NCBI RefSeq assembly: GCF_900155985.1
Contig: NZ_FTMA01000001.1
Location: 930,001-994,000, forward strand
Origin: Maribacter ulvicola
GTDB taxonomy: Bacteria; Bacteroidota; Bacteroidia; Flavobacteriales; Flavobacteriaceae
Direction of reading: 5' to 3'
Length of the DNA: 64,000 nucleotides
The position numbers and the translations under genes were made by a program. The notes under the pieces were generated by a model, which worked only from the letters and a program-made list of their open reading frames with translations, made no database searches and was not told the origin of the DNA. Positions 55,931 to 64,000 of the stretch are shown here, piece after piece (the stretch's first letter is position 1; each line of letters opens with the position of its first letter).

Positions 55931-56824
55931 TTACTTCACACTAATCAATACCGCCTCGCAACTCTGTAAGTCTGAGTTAAGTATAATATTTTCAGATTTC
56001 TTTCCGTCAGATATCTCTACAGATACGGTGTTGGGTGGCGAATCTCCTAAATTATGAGCGTAAAGAAATAGGTCATTAGACTTTTTGGGGTCCAACTTAA
56101 TTTTAAATTCCTTTTTCAAATAGGTTAAATAGTGTTTTTTAACTACTTGTGCACCGTTAAGGTAAATGGAAACGATATCACCATCTTGCCTGCCGTGGTC
56201 CCATATTTTTACGATGATGTTTTCAGAGTTGAATTCTAGTTCTTTGGTGTATGAAATTTTTCTGTTATTAAAGCTGTCCCTAACCTTAGGTTTGCTTTTA
56301 GTTTTGGTGTTAGGCCTGTTGTTGGCTTGGGCAACTACAGTTTGTTTAGGGGGTATTTGCTCTTTTGCTTTAGATCTGGATCTCTTTTTTTTCGGGGTTA
56401 CCGTATTTGCATTTGCTAATTGCTGTTTTTTCCTTCTTTCGTCCGATGCCGCATTTGTAATGGTGAAAAAAGGGGATACTTTTTTGGCAATGTTGAATTT
56501 ATCATCTGGGAATAACTCTATGGCCACTACTTGATATCTATTGCCAGATCCAATGTTTTTTGCTAGTTCAATTCCGTCTTCAAAACCGTCATTTTTAAAA
56601 GAGCCTAATTCTTGCACCACCATTTCATTTCTTACAAGAAAAAAACGGATAGACTTACTGGTGTCAATTTTTACGGTATTCCATTTCAAGGCTATTCTAT
56701 CTGGAATATTCCAGACTGTTTCTTTATTTGGCGAATTTAGATGTATAGTAGCTATGTCTTGTGCAAAACTAAAAGTAGCTAATAGTAATAGAGCGGTAAT
56801 CAATATAAAGTGAATTTGTCGCAT
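55931..56824 (-). CDS. Secreted protein, unknown
   Basis: 297 residues. Signal peptide ends FSFAQ. An Ig/fibronectin-like segment (about 25-125), a Lys/Arg/Pro-rich linker (about 130-188, KKKRSRSKAKEQIPPKQ), and a C-terminal beta domain with IVKIWDHGRQDGDIVSIYLN and NTVSVEISDG. That C-terminal domain recurs in flavobacterial exported proteins. It precedes the PLD gene by 45 bases on the same strand, but no functional link is clear. Confidence 0.7.
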   Translation of the reverse strand: MRQIHFILITALLLLATFSFAQDIATIHLNSPNKETVWNIPDRIALKWNTVKIDTSKSIRFFLVRNEMVVQELGSFKNDGFEDGIELAKNIGSGNRYQVVAIELFPDDKFNIAKKVSPFFTITNAASDERRKKQQLANANTVTPKKKRSRSKAKEQIPPKQTVVAQANNRPNTKTKSKPKVRDSFNNRKISYTKELEFNSENIIVKIWDHGRQDGDIVSIYLNGAQVVKKHYLTYLKKEFKIKLDPKKSNDLFLYAHNLGDSPPNTVSVEISDGKKSENIILNSDLQSCEAVLISVK

Positions 56825-56983
56825 AGGTAATGTCTTATTTTAAAAGATCATGTTAAACGATAATCTGTCTAAGTCCCTTATAATCTACAAGATATATGAA
56901 GTTGAGCGAAAAACGATATTATTTTAATATAAGTATCATTGGCTTTTGGTTCAATGAAATCAAATTAATTTCTTATCAATAGC

Positions 56984-57058
56984 TGATTTTATTGGATAAT
57001 TGAGATGTACATACCCTGATGCTTACGTTAAAATTTCAACTATGTTTTCAATTCAATG
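56984..57058. repeat. 75-bp direct repeat, copy 2
   Basis: Partner of 54456-54530 in the same orientation. It lies in the 368-base gap 56825-57192, which otherwise shows only AT-rich sequence and the dinB-proximal inverted repeat. Confidence 0.6.
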
Positions 57059-57144
57059 TCTTGCGGATTTGCTCTTAGGTTATGTACTATTTGTAATGCT
57101 ATACTTTTGTTTTCATGTTAAAAAACGGAAAAAATCCAAATAAC

Positions 57145-57157
57145 TGGAAATATTCCA
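57145..57157. promoter_or_regulatory. TGGAA-ATA-TTCCA inverted repeat upstream of dinB
   Basis: A 5-bp inverted repeat with a 3-base centre, 35 bases before the dinB ATG. It could be an SOS-type operator, but the match to any known LexA box is not established. Confidence 0.3.
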
Positions 57158-57192
57158 TAATTTAGCTGTCCCGAATTTTTAGAGCGATAGTT

Positions 57193-58407
57193 ATGAGCAA
57201 GACCATACTTCATATAGATTTAGATACTTTTTACGTTTCTGTAGAACGGTTGAATAATCGCGAATTGCAGAATAAGCCTTTGTTGGTAGGCGGTACGGGA
57301 GACCGGGGAGTAGTAGCGGCATGCAGTTATGAAACCCGTGGTTTTGGCGTACATTCTGGTATGCCTATGAAAATGGCACGTGAACTGTGCCCTGATGCTG
57401 TTGTAATTCGTGGTAATGCCGGTGATTACAGTAAGCACTCAGACGTGGTGACAGAAATTATAAAAGAGTATGTGCCTGTATTCGAAAAATCGAGCATAGA
57501 TGAGTTTTATGCAGACCTTACCGGTATGGACCGTTTTTTTGGCTGTTACCAATATGCATCAGAAATGCGAAAGAAGATTATTAGAGAAACGGGACTCCCC
57601 ATTTCTTTTGGACTGTCAGCCAATAAAGTGGTTTCTAAAGTAGCTACGAACGAGGCTAAACCAAACAATCAATTAAAGATAGATGAGGGATTGGAGAAGC
57701 CTTTTCTTGCACCGTTGTCCATTAAAAAAATACCGATGGTGGGCGATAAAACCTATCAGACTTTACGAAACCTTGGTTTACGGCAGGTGCGTACCGTACA
57801 AGAAATGCCTATGGAAGTAATGCAGCGTGTGTTAGGTGCCAATGGCGGTGTAATATGGAAAAGGGCAAATGGTATTGATAATACGCCCGTAATTCCGTTT
57901 TGCGAGCGAAAATCTATCTCTACCGAACGTACTTTTAATAAAGATACTATTGATGTTAATAGACTAAGAGGCATTCTAATTGCCATGACAGAAAATTTAG
58001 CCTATCAATTACGACGTGGAGATAAACTAACGGCATGTATTTCGGTAAAAATTAGATATTCGGATTTTAACACGTATTCAAAGCAAATGCGAATTCCCTA
58101 TACCAGTGCCGATCATATTCTAATTCCTAAAATACTAGACCTGTTCAAGAATTTATATAACCGTAGGTTATTGGTGCGGTTAATAGGTATTCGGTTTACG
58201 CATTTGGTATCTGGAAATTATCAAATCAACCTTTTTGATGATACCGAGGAAATACTCAGTCTTTACAATGCAATGGATAATATAAGAAAACGCTACGGAG
58301 ACAAAAGTGTCTTACGAGCATCGGGCATGGGCGCAAAAACAATAGGAAGAATGCATAACCCTTTCAACGGACTGCCGCCAGTGGTGTTGGCGCATCGGAA
58401 AATTTAA
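57193..58407 (+). CDS. dinB: Y-family DNA polymerase (DinB/ImuB-like)
   Basis: 404 residues. Palm motifs LHIDLDTFYVSVERL (catalytic Asp) and SIDEFYADLTG (Asp-Glu) are intact, so it is an active type rather than a catalytically dead ImuB. Thumb HhH (IKKIPMVGDKTYQTLRNLG) and little-finger domain follow. It performs translesion synthesis. It precedes a DnaE2-like polymerase in the same direction, 276 bases away, an arrangement reminiscent of mutasome cassettes. Confidence 0.92.
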   Translation: MSKTILHIDLDTFYVSVERLNNRELQNKPLLVGGTGDRGVVAACSYETRGFGVHSGMPMKMARELCPDAVVIRGNAGDYSKHSDVVTEIIKEYVPVFEKSSIDEFYADLTGMDRFFGCYQYASEMRKKIIRETGLPISFGLSANKVVSKVATNEAKPNNQLKIDEGLEKPFLAPLSIKKIPMVGDKTYQTLRNLGLRQVRTVQEMPMEVMQRVLGANGGVIWKRANGIDNTPVIPFCERKSISTERTFNKDTIDVNRLRGILIAMTENLAYQLRRGDKLTACISVKIRYSDFNTYSKQMRIPYTSADHILIPKILDLFKNLYNRRLLVRLIGIRFTHLVSGNYQINLFDDTEEILSLYNAMDNIRKRYGDKSVLRASGMGAKTIGRMHNPFNGLPPVVLAHRKI

Positions 58408-58683
58408 TCCCCCTAGCCCCCAAAGGGGGAATGAAATGTTGGTTACTTCGGCTAAGCTCAGTACAAGTGTTGGTTGATAGTTTTTGGAGGTTTTGTCCAG
58501 TCGAGTGCAGTTGAGACCTATTTGTTTGTTGAGGAGAGAAAAGAAGAAGAGCATTGCGCTGCACGCCGAGCGCCACACTCAAAGCGCAAACACGAGCAAC
58601 GAGCAACGAAGAACCAACAACGAAAAGCGTAGCGTCAAGCGTTCAGCGCAAAGTGCAAAAAAAACGAACAACGAACAACGAAT
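58408..58683. repeat. Low-complexity intergenic repeat block
   Basis: It begins with a CCCCC-AAA-GGGGG hairpin (58417-58429). From about 58560 it carries overlapping word repeats such as GAGCAACGA, AAAGCG, CAGCGCAAA and CGAACAACGAACAACGA. Open frames here are composed of these words and are not credible genes. A similar block lies at 61729-61917. Confidence 0.6.
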
Positions 58684-61600
58684 TTGTACCTAAACTGCCA
58701 CACATACTACAGCCTTCGTTACGGCACTTTCTCGGAGATCGAGCTTTTGCAATTGGCAAAAAAACATGGTATTACGCAATTGGTATTGACAGATATTAAT
58801 AACACCTCTGCTTGTTTAAACTTTGTTCGTAAAGCACCTGAGTTTGATGTAAGACCTATTTTAGGTATCGATTTTAGAAACGGAGTAGAGCCTTGCTTTG
58901 TGGGTGTTGCCAAGAATAATGAAGGGTTTTTAGAGCTCAATAATTTCTTATCACATCACATTCATCACGACAAGAAAATTCCAGAAATAGCTCCGCAGTT
59001 TAAAGAGGTGTTTGTTATTTATCCTTTTGAGAAAGTCCTTCAGCATGAAAAAAAAACCTTTGCAGAAAACGAATTTATTGGAGTTTCTGTAAATGAGCTA
59101 AAACGGTTGCGATTCTCAAAATTATTGGAGCAACGAGATAAAATTGTATTGCTGCAACCCGTAACGTTTAGGAACAAGCGCGATTTTAATGCACATAGAT
59201 TGTTACGGGCTATTGATAACAACACTTTGCTGAGTATGTTGCCGGTTACGGAGCAGGCACGGGAAGATGAACATATGTATGCGATTCCCAATCTAGCGGC
59301 ACATTTTTCCGAGCATAGTTTTATTCTAGAAAATACCCAACGGTTAATGGATAGCTGCTCTATTTATTTTGATTTTTCCGAGGGGCGAAAAACGCAGAAT
59401 CTAAGCAGGTATCTGGGAAGCAAAGAAGAAGATGAGGTTTTTTTGGAGCAGTTGTGTCAAGAAGGATTGCCAAAACGATATCCAGAAATAAACCAGGCGG
59501 TGTTGGATCGCTTGGAGAAAGAGCTCTACCTCATTAAAAAGATGGATTTTGTCTCTTATTTTCTTATCAATTGGGATATTATCTCTTATGCCCGAAAACA
59601 AAAATTCTTTTATGTAGGTCGTGGTAGCGGTGCCAATAGTATTGTGGCATACTTACTTTTTATTACTGATGTGGACCCTATGGAGCTCGACCTTTATTTT
59701 GAACGTTTTATAAATCTGTATCGTGTAAATCCGCCCGATTTTGATATTGATTTCTCGCACCGAGACAGGCCGGTGATGACGGAGTATATTTTTAACCGCT
59801 TTGAAAATGTTGCGCTGTTGGGGACTTACGTTACTTTTCAATCTAGGGGCGTTATTCGGGAATTGGGTAAGGTATTTGGGCTGCCAAAAGATGAAATAGA
59901 TGTGCTGTGCAATGGTAATGTAGAGACCAGCAGGTTAGATGCAATATCTGCGTTGGTTTTGAAGTACACGCAACTGTTACACGGTATGCCCAATTACTTG
60001 AGTATTCATGCAGGCGGAATTCTAATTACAGAAAAACCTATTCACTGGTTTTCGGCAACTAATATGCCTCCAAAAGGTTTTCCTACCACACAGTTTGATA
60101 TGGTTATTGCCGAAGATGTCGGTATTTTTAAGTTTGATATTCTTGCCCAACGCGGACTCTCCAAAATAAAGGAAACGCTGGATATTTTGGAGCGCGACCG
60201 ACCCGAAGAATTTGCCAAGTTTGATATTCATGATATTAAGGCATTCAAGCAAGATCCAAAGATTAGTAATATGGTAAAAACAGCGCAGTGTATGGGGTGT
60301 TTTTATGTGGAATCTCCCGCTATGCGAATGCTATTGAAAAAGCTAGAGGTAGATACCTACTTAGGTTTGGTAGCGGCAAGTTCTATTATTCGCCCGGGAG
60401 TTTCTAAAAGCGGAATGATGCGTGAATACATTCTTCGGCACCGTAACAAGGGTAGGGCAAAAGAACTTGCGCATCCGGTGATGTTAGAAATTATGCCAGA
60501 CACGTATGGGGTAATGGTCTACCAAGAAGATGTGATTAAAGTAGCCCACCATTTTGCCGATTTGGATTTGGGCGAAGCAGATGTATTACGGCGTGGTATG
60601 AGTGGTAAGTTCCGTTCACGGGAAGAGTTCCAAAAAGTGCAAGATACCTTTATGGATAATTGCCGGAAAAAAGGCTATGCGGAAAAACTGATTCAAGAAG
60701 TGTGGGACCAAGTGGCAAGTTTTGCTGGCTATGCTTTTGCTAAAGGGCATTCCGCTTCATACGCAGTAGAAAGTTACCAGAGTCTGTTCTTACGGGCGTA
60801 TTATCCGTTAGAATATATGGTAGCCGTACTTAATAATGGTGGCGGGTTTTATAAGCCTGAATTTTATGTGCACGAAGCACGTATGTTGGGGGCAACAATA
60901 CATCCGCCTTGCGTAAATAGAAGTAATGCGGGCAATCGTATTTATGGTAAAGATTTGTATTTAGGATTAGGCTATTTACGGGATTTGGAACAGCGGGTGA
61001 TGGAGCGTATTTTAAAAGAACGCTGTGTGAAAGGACTGTTTAATTCTTTGGAAGATTTTCTAGATAGGTTGATTATCTCCATAGAGCAAGTAAGTATTTT
61101 AATACGAATTGATGCTTTTAGATTCACCGAAACCAATAAGCACGAACTATTGTGGAAAGCACATTTGTTTTTAAATAAAACTAAAAAAGTAGACCACCCA
61201 AAATTGTTTGCGCCACGGCAGCAACACTTTCAGATTCCGTCATTGTATAGTACCAATTTAGAAGTAGCCTTTACGCAGTTAGAATTGTTGGGCTTTAGTT
61301 TATGCAGTCCGTTCGATTTGTTGTTAGAACAACCCTTAAATACTTCCGGTAGTAAAGATTTGGAGCGGTATGTAAACAGGAATATAGATATCTACGGATA
61401 TTTAATTACCGTAAAGAGAACGCGGACACATACAAAGAAAGCAATGTTCTTTGCCACATTATTAGATCAACAAGGGCAAGTTTTTGATACGGTATTGTTT
61501 CCACCTGTAGCGGCAAAATATATGTTTAGGGGAAGAGGAATATATCGATTCTATGGCAAAGTAGTCAGTGAGTTTGGCTTTTTGAGTATAGAAGTCATTA

Positions 61601-61728
61601 AACTACAAAAACAAGACTTTATACAAGACCCTAGATATGCAGATATGAAAACCAGTACCAAGGTTTTTGACCAAAAGAAAACGGGTGAAGAGAAAATTGG
61701 AAAAGAGAAAATAGAAGTTAGAGAATAG
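58684..61728 (+). CDS. dnaE2: DNA polymerase III alpha-like polymerase (DnaE2/ImuC type)
   Basis: 1014 residues from a TTG at 58684; the family start MYLNCHTYYSLRYGTFSE fits there. PHP domain with degenerate metal residues (about 1-200), then the C-family palm: YVGRGSGANS, NPPDFDIDFS (two catalytic Asp) and FKFDILA (third Asp). HhH and OB domains complete it. It is about 400 residues shorter than replicative DnaE, as in error-prone DnaE2. Likely works with the upstream DinB in damage tolerance. Confidence 0.9.
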   Translation: MYLNCHTYYSLRYGTFSEIELLQLAKKHGITQLVLTDINNTSACLNFVRKAPEFDVRPILGIDFRNGVEPCFVGVAKNNEGFLELNNFLSHHIHHDKKIPEIAPQFKEVFVIYPFEKVLQHEKKTFAENEFIGVSVNELKRLRFSKLLEQRDKIVLLQPVTFRNKRDFNAHRLLRAIDNNTLLSMLPVTEQAREDEHMYAIPNLAAHFSEHSFILENTQRLMDSCSIYFDFSEGRKTQNLSRYLGSKEEDEVFLEQLCQEGLPKRYPEINQAVLDRLEKELYLIKKMDFVSYFLINWDIISYARKQKFFYVGRGSGANSIVAYLLFITDVDPMELDLYFERFINLYRVNPPDFDIDFSHRDRPVMTEYIFNRFENVALLGTYVTFQSRGVIRELGKVFGLPKDEIDVLCNGNVETSRLDAISALVLKYTQLLHGMPNYLSIHAGGILITEKPIHWFSATNMPPKGFPTTQFDMVIAEDVGIFKFDILAQRGLSKIKETLDILERDRPEEFAKFDIHDIKAFKQDPKISNMVKTAQCMGCFYVESPAMRMLLKKLEVDTYLGLVAASSIIRPGVSKSGMMREYILRHRNKGRAKELAHPVMLEIMPDTYGVMVYQEDVIKVAHHFADLDLGEADVLRRGMSGKFRSREEFQKVQDTFMDNCRKKGYAEKLIQEVWDQVASFAGYAFAKGHSASYAVESYQSLFLRAYYPLEYMVAVLNNGGGFYKPEFYVHEARMLGATIHPPCVNRSNAGNRIYGKDLYLGLGYLRDLEQRVMERILKERCVKGLFNSLEDFLDRLIISIEQVSILIRIDAFRFTETNKHELLWKAHLFLNKTKKVDHPKLFAPRQQHFQIPSLYSTNLEVAFTQLELLGFSLCSPFDLLLEQPLNTSGSKDLERYVNRNIDIYGYLITVKRTRTHTKKAMFFATLLDQQGQVFDTVLFPPVAAKYMFRGRGIYRFYGKVVSEFGFLSIEVIKLQKQDFIQDPRYADMKTSTKVFDQKKTGEEKIGKEKIEVRE

Positions 61729-61917
61729 AGGAATCGCCATTCGCTATTCGCAATGCGCCACGCGCTCAGCGCAAAATAATCGTCGCGAGAATCGTTCAGG
61801 GTGAGGTTAAAAGCGCCAAGCGCAAAAACCATCAACCGACAACCAACAACCAAAAAGCGTACAGTGTCCAGCGTTTAGCGAACAGCGCATAAAAAAACCG
61901 ACAACTGACAACCAACA
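61729..61917. repeat. Second low-complexity word-repeat block
   Basis: Contains GCGCAAAA, CAACCGACAACCAACAACC, AAAGCG and CAGCG words, resembling 58560-58683. The two blocks flank the polymerase gene. Confidence 0.5.
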
Positions 61918-62055
61918 TTAAAAAGCTTCTAGCACATAGCCTATAATCCAAAATAATATCAAGAACACAAAAAAGGTTCCGATACACCCACATTTACCAC
62001 CGCCTATTTTTTTAGCGCCATACCAAGCACCAAAGAATTGTATTAGTTTTTTCAT
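61918..62055 (-). CDS. 45-residue membrane peptide with GGGKCGC motif
   Basis: ATG at 62055, stop TAA at 61920-61918. Product: basic/aromatic start (MKKLIQFFGAWYGAKKIG), GGGKCGCIG, one hydrophobic helix (TFFVFLILFWIIGYVLEAF). The compact layout and the clean frame support a real small membrane protein. Function unknown. Confidence 0.55.
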   Translation of the reverse strand: MKKLIQFFGAWYGAKKIGGGKCGCIGTFFVFLILFWIIGYVLEAF

Positions 62056-62124
62056 AAGAGCAATTTACAGGTATGTTTGGTTGTTATTCATAGAAATTGT
62101 AGCCCTAAAAAGAGTGATGGAGAA

Positions 62125-63099
62125 TTAAGGTTTGCGCCCACTTAACCGTTCTAAAGTATCCATAACTAAAAGTCCGTCTTCTGCAGCACAAGGATTTTCA
62201 TTTTGTCCAAGAAAATAATCTACCGTAGCTTTGATCATAGGTTCTTGAACGTGCTTGGGGTTTTTAAATTTAAAAATTTCAGTACCTTTTAAATTATTGA
62301 GATGAACTTCGCTATCAAAGAAAGAGAATTTTATGGAACCCTCTGTTCCGTAAATAATACATTCATCTTTTTCATTTAATGGTGAGGAAGTAAAATTCCA
62401 AATACCCCGAAATTGTATTCCATTTTCAAAAGAAATAACTCCATTAACAGTATCTTCTATTTTTGAGTTGTGCTCGGTAGAATATGAGGTGCCGCTTACT
62501 TTATTCATTGCTCCAAAATAGTGATACATTAAATCAATTTGATGCGGCCCCAAATCATAAAAATAACCACCACCTGAAATTTCAGGGTTTATTCTCCAAT
62601 TCTCTTCGCTATTTGCTATAAACAAGGATTTTTTAGCTTGCAAGATTTGAATATCGGCATGTGTAATTTTTCCGATAGCATTTTGGTCCAAAAGTTCTTT
62701 TACTTTTAAAAAAGCAGGTAATTTTCTGCGATAGTGGGCAACAGTAAGTTTGCTTTTACTATTTTTTACAGCGTTGCATATTTCTTTAGCTTCAAGTGCA
62801 TTTAAAGCCATGGGTTTCTCTAGGTAAACGTGTTTGTTAGTTTTTAATGCTTCTAAAGTATATTGTAAATGAGTAGAAGGCGGGGTTGCAATATATACAG
62901 CATTAATCTCTTTGTCTCTTAATATATCTTGGGCAGAGTTTGTCCAATTGGGTACATGGTGTCTATGGGCAAAATCTTGTGCTTTGTTCGCATTTCTTCT
63001 CATCACACATAGCAAGGCGGAGTTTTCTGCCAATTGAAAAGCCGGTCCGCTTTTAACCTCTGCGACATCGCCACAACCAATAATTCCCCATTTTATCAT
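62125..63099 (-). CDS. Gfo/Idh/MocA-family oxidoreductase
   Basis: 324 residues. Rossmann start MIKWGIIGCGDVAEVK; AVYIATPPSTHLQYTLEAL; the EKPMA motif in HVYLEKPMALNALEA (catalytic Lys); C-terminal domain with GGYFYDLGPHQIDLMYHYFG (conserved His). It should oxidise or isomerise a sugar or inositol-like substrate with NAD(P). It stands alone on the minus strand; the substrate cannot be named. Confidence 0.92.
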   Translation of the reverse strand: MIKWGIIGCGDVAEVKSGPAFQLAENSALLCVMRRNANKAQDFAHRHHVPNWTNSAQDILRDKEINAVYIATPPSTHLQYTLEALKTNKHVYLEKPMALNALEAKEICNAVKNSKSKLTVAHYRRKLPAFLKVKELLDQNAIGKITHADIQILQAKKSLFIANSEENWRINPEISGGGYFYDLGPHQIDLMYHYFGAMNKVSGTSYSTEHNSKIEDTVNGVISFENGIQFRGIWNFTSSPLNEKDECIIYGTEGSIKFSFFDSEVHLNNLKGTEIFKFKNPKHVQEPMIKATVDYFLGQNENPCAAEDGLLVMDTLERLSGRKP

Positions 63100-63238
63100 T
63101 TTACTCTAATATTTAAATTGTTGTAAATACTTATTTTGCTTACATAAAGTTACAATTTCGTGTTGGAGTTACCATTTCTGCCAATAGAATTCCCATATAT
63201 GATTCTGTTAAATTATTTTTGAATAAAATAAAGAATAT

Positions 63239-64000
63239 ATGGCTTCAGGTTTTTTCGCAATTTTAGATGATGTGGCAGCACTTTTAGATGATGTAGCGGC
63301 GATGAGTAAAATTGCTACAAAAAAGACAGCGGGAATTTTAGGTGATGATTTGGCGGTAAATGCGGAAAAAGCATCTGGTTTTGTTTCACAGCGAGAGTTG
63401 CCTGTGTTGTGGGCAATTACAAAAGGTTCTTTATTAAATAAAATTATAATTCTACCTATTGCCTTTTTGTTAAGTGCCTTTCTACCATGGGCGGTAACTT
63501 TAGTTTTGGTGCTTGGCGGAATTTATCTTGCCTTTGAGGGAGCCGAAAAAATATATGAATTTTTTGTGCCCCATGAACACGAGCATGTTACAGCTGATAT
63601 TGAACCTATGACCAAAGAAGAAATTTTGGCATTGGAAAAAACAAAAGTGAAATCTGCTATAGTCACTGATTTTATTTTATCTATTGAAATTGTAATCATT
63701 GCATTGGGAGCGGTAATATCTGAGCCTCTTCTTACACAGATTTTAGTTGTGTCCGTAGTGGCGTTATTGGCTACTGTTGGTGTTTATGGTATTGTGGCCT
63801 TGATTGTGCGTATGGATGAATTTGGGACTAGGCTTATCAATTTGAATGAAGAGGATGATAGTGTCTCTGATAAAATTGGACATTTTTTTGTAAGTGCTTT
63901 GCCAAAAGTGATTAAGGGATTGTCAGTTGTTGGAACAATTGCACTGTTACTGGTCTCTGGTGGTATTTTTGTTCACAACATTGATCTTTTACATCATTTA
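63239..64000 (+). CDS. DUF808-family membrane protein (cut by window edge)
   Basis: 254 codons from the ATG at 63239, still open at 64000. The start ASGFFAILDDVAALLDDVAA and KTAGILGDDLAVNA are DUF808/YedI signatures, followed by several membrane helices and FGTRLINLNE. A hydrophobic inner-membrane protein of unknown function; typical members are about 300 residues, so most of it is present. Confidence 0.88.
   Translation, partial: MASGFFAILDDVAALLDDVAAMSKIATKKTAGILGDDLAVNAEKASGFVSQRELPVLWAITKGSLLNKIIILPIAFLLSAFLPWAVTLVLVLGGIYLAFEGAEKIYEFFVPHEHEHVTADIEPMTKEEILALEKTKVKSAIVTDFILSIEIVIIALGAVISEPLLTQILVVSVVALLATVGVYGIVALIVRMDEFGTRLINLNEEDDSVSDKIGHFFVSALPKVIKGLSVVGTIALLLVSGGIFVHNIDLLHHL

Noticed and set aside
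58484..58799. Overlapping ORFs between dinB and dnaE2
   Set aside because: Their translations are low-complexity products of the CAACGA/GCGCAAA word repeats and run into the dnaE2 start in another frame.

Overview
The window reads as DNA of a marine-type Flavobacteriaceae (Bacteroidota). The evidence is low GC, Bacteroides-type conjugation genes (TraE/F/G), an RteC protein, a FecR/ECF-sigma/TonB-receptor trio, Bacteroidota promoter-like elements (TTG...TAnnTTTG) and a large type II-C Cas9 with 46-bp repeats. A Maribacter/Zobellia-like genus would fit, but the sequence alone cannot fix it.

Positions 1 to about 42,923 are best read as the right part of an integrative and conjugative element (ICE). 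The left edge carries traG (cut by the window), traF and traE. They are followed by an amidase, a Fur/TonB-receptor/CDF metal module, a three-gene mobilisation/replication-like operon, rteC, and a LuxR/asparaginase-domain pair. The right edge carries a tyrosine integrase and then the 3' part of a tRNA-Leu(CAA) gene with its terminator, which is the expected attR of an element inserted in a tRNA gene. The intact tRNA and attL should lie left of the window.

The ICE cargo centres on a metal-stress regulon (9.9-26.4 kb). It has a two-component system, a CzcA-type RND pump fused to its TolC-like outer-membrane partner, an adaptor, a VIT/CCC1 transporter, two DUF2231 membrane proteins, a rubrerythrin, a DUF302 protein, two HD proteins, an LTA-synthase-like sulfatase and a lipid kinase. 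Six promoter regions here carry the same direct repeat, YTTAAG-N5-CTTAAG with an exact 11-bp period, which is a probable operator of the response regulator. Next comes an extracytoplasmic redox/flavinylation cluster (thioredoxin, Rieske, ApbE, DUF4266, DUF3570, DsbD; 26.6-32.1 kb). After a NIPSNAP protein there is a repeat-containing lipoprotein divergent from a sigma/FecR/TonB-receptor operon. Last is an uncharacterised three-gene operon beside the integrase: a frameshifted coiled-coil protein, an HNH-like protein and a DUF4238 protein. It is a candidate defence cassette.

Right of attR is chromosomal sequence: a calcium-repeat surface protein interrupted by a stop codon, then a type II-C CRISPR-Cas locus (tracrRNA, cas9, cas1, cas2, 25 repeats/24 spacers). 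The array is read on the minus strand, opposite to the cas genes. It ends in a hairpin terminator that uses the first bases of the cas2-side repeat, and promoter-like elements sit inside the repeats. A cytosine methyltransferase, a PLD-fold protein and a secreted protein follow on the minus strand. They are followed by dinB and an ImuC/DnaE2-like polymerase, a tiny membrane protein, a Gfo/Idh/MocA oxidoreductase and a truncated DUF808 membrane protein.
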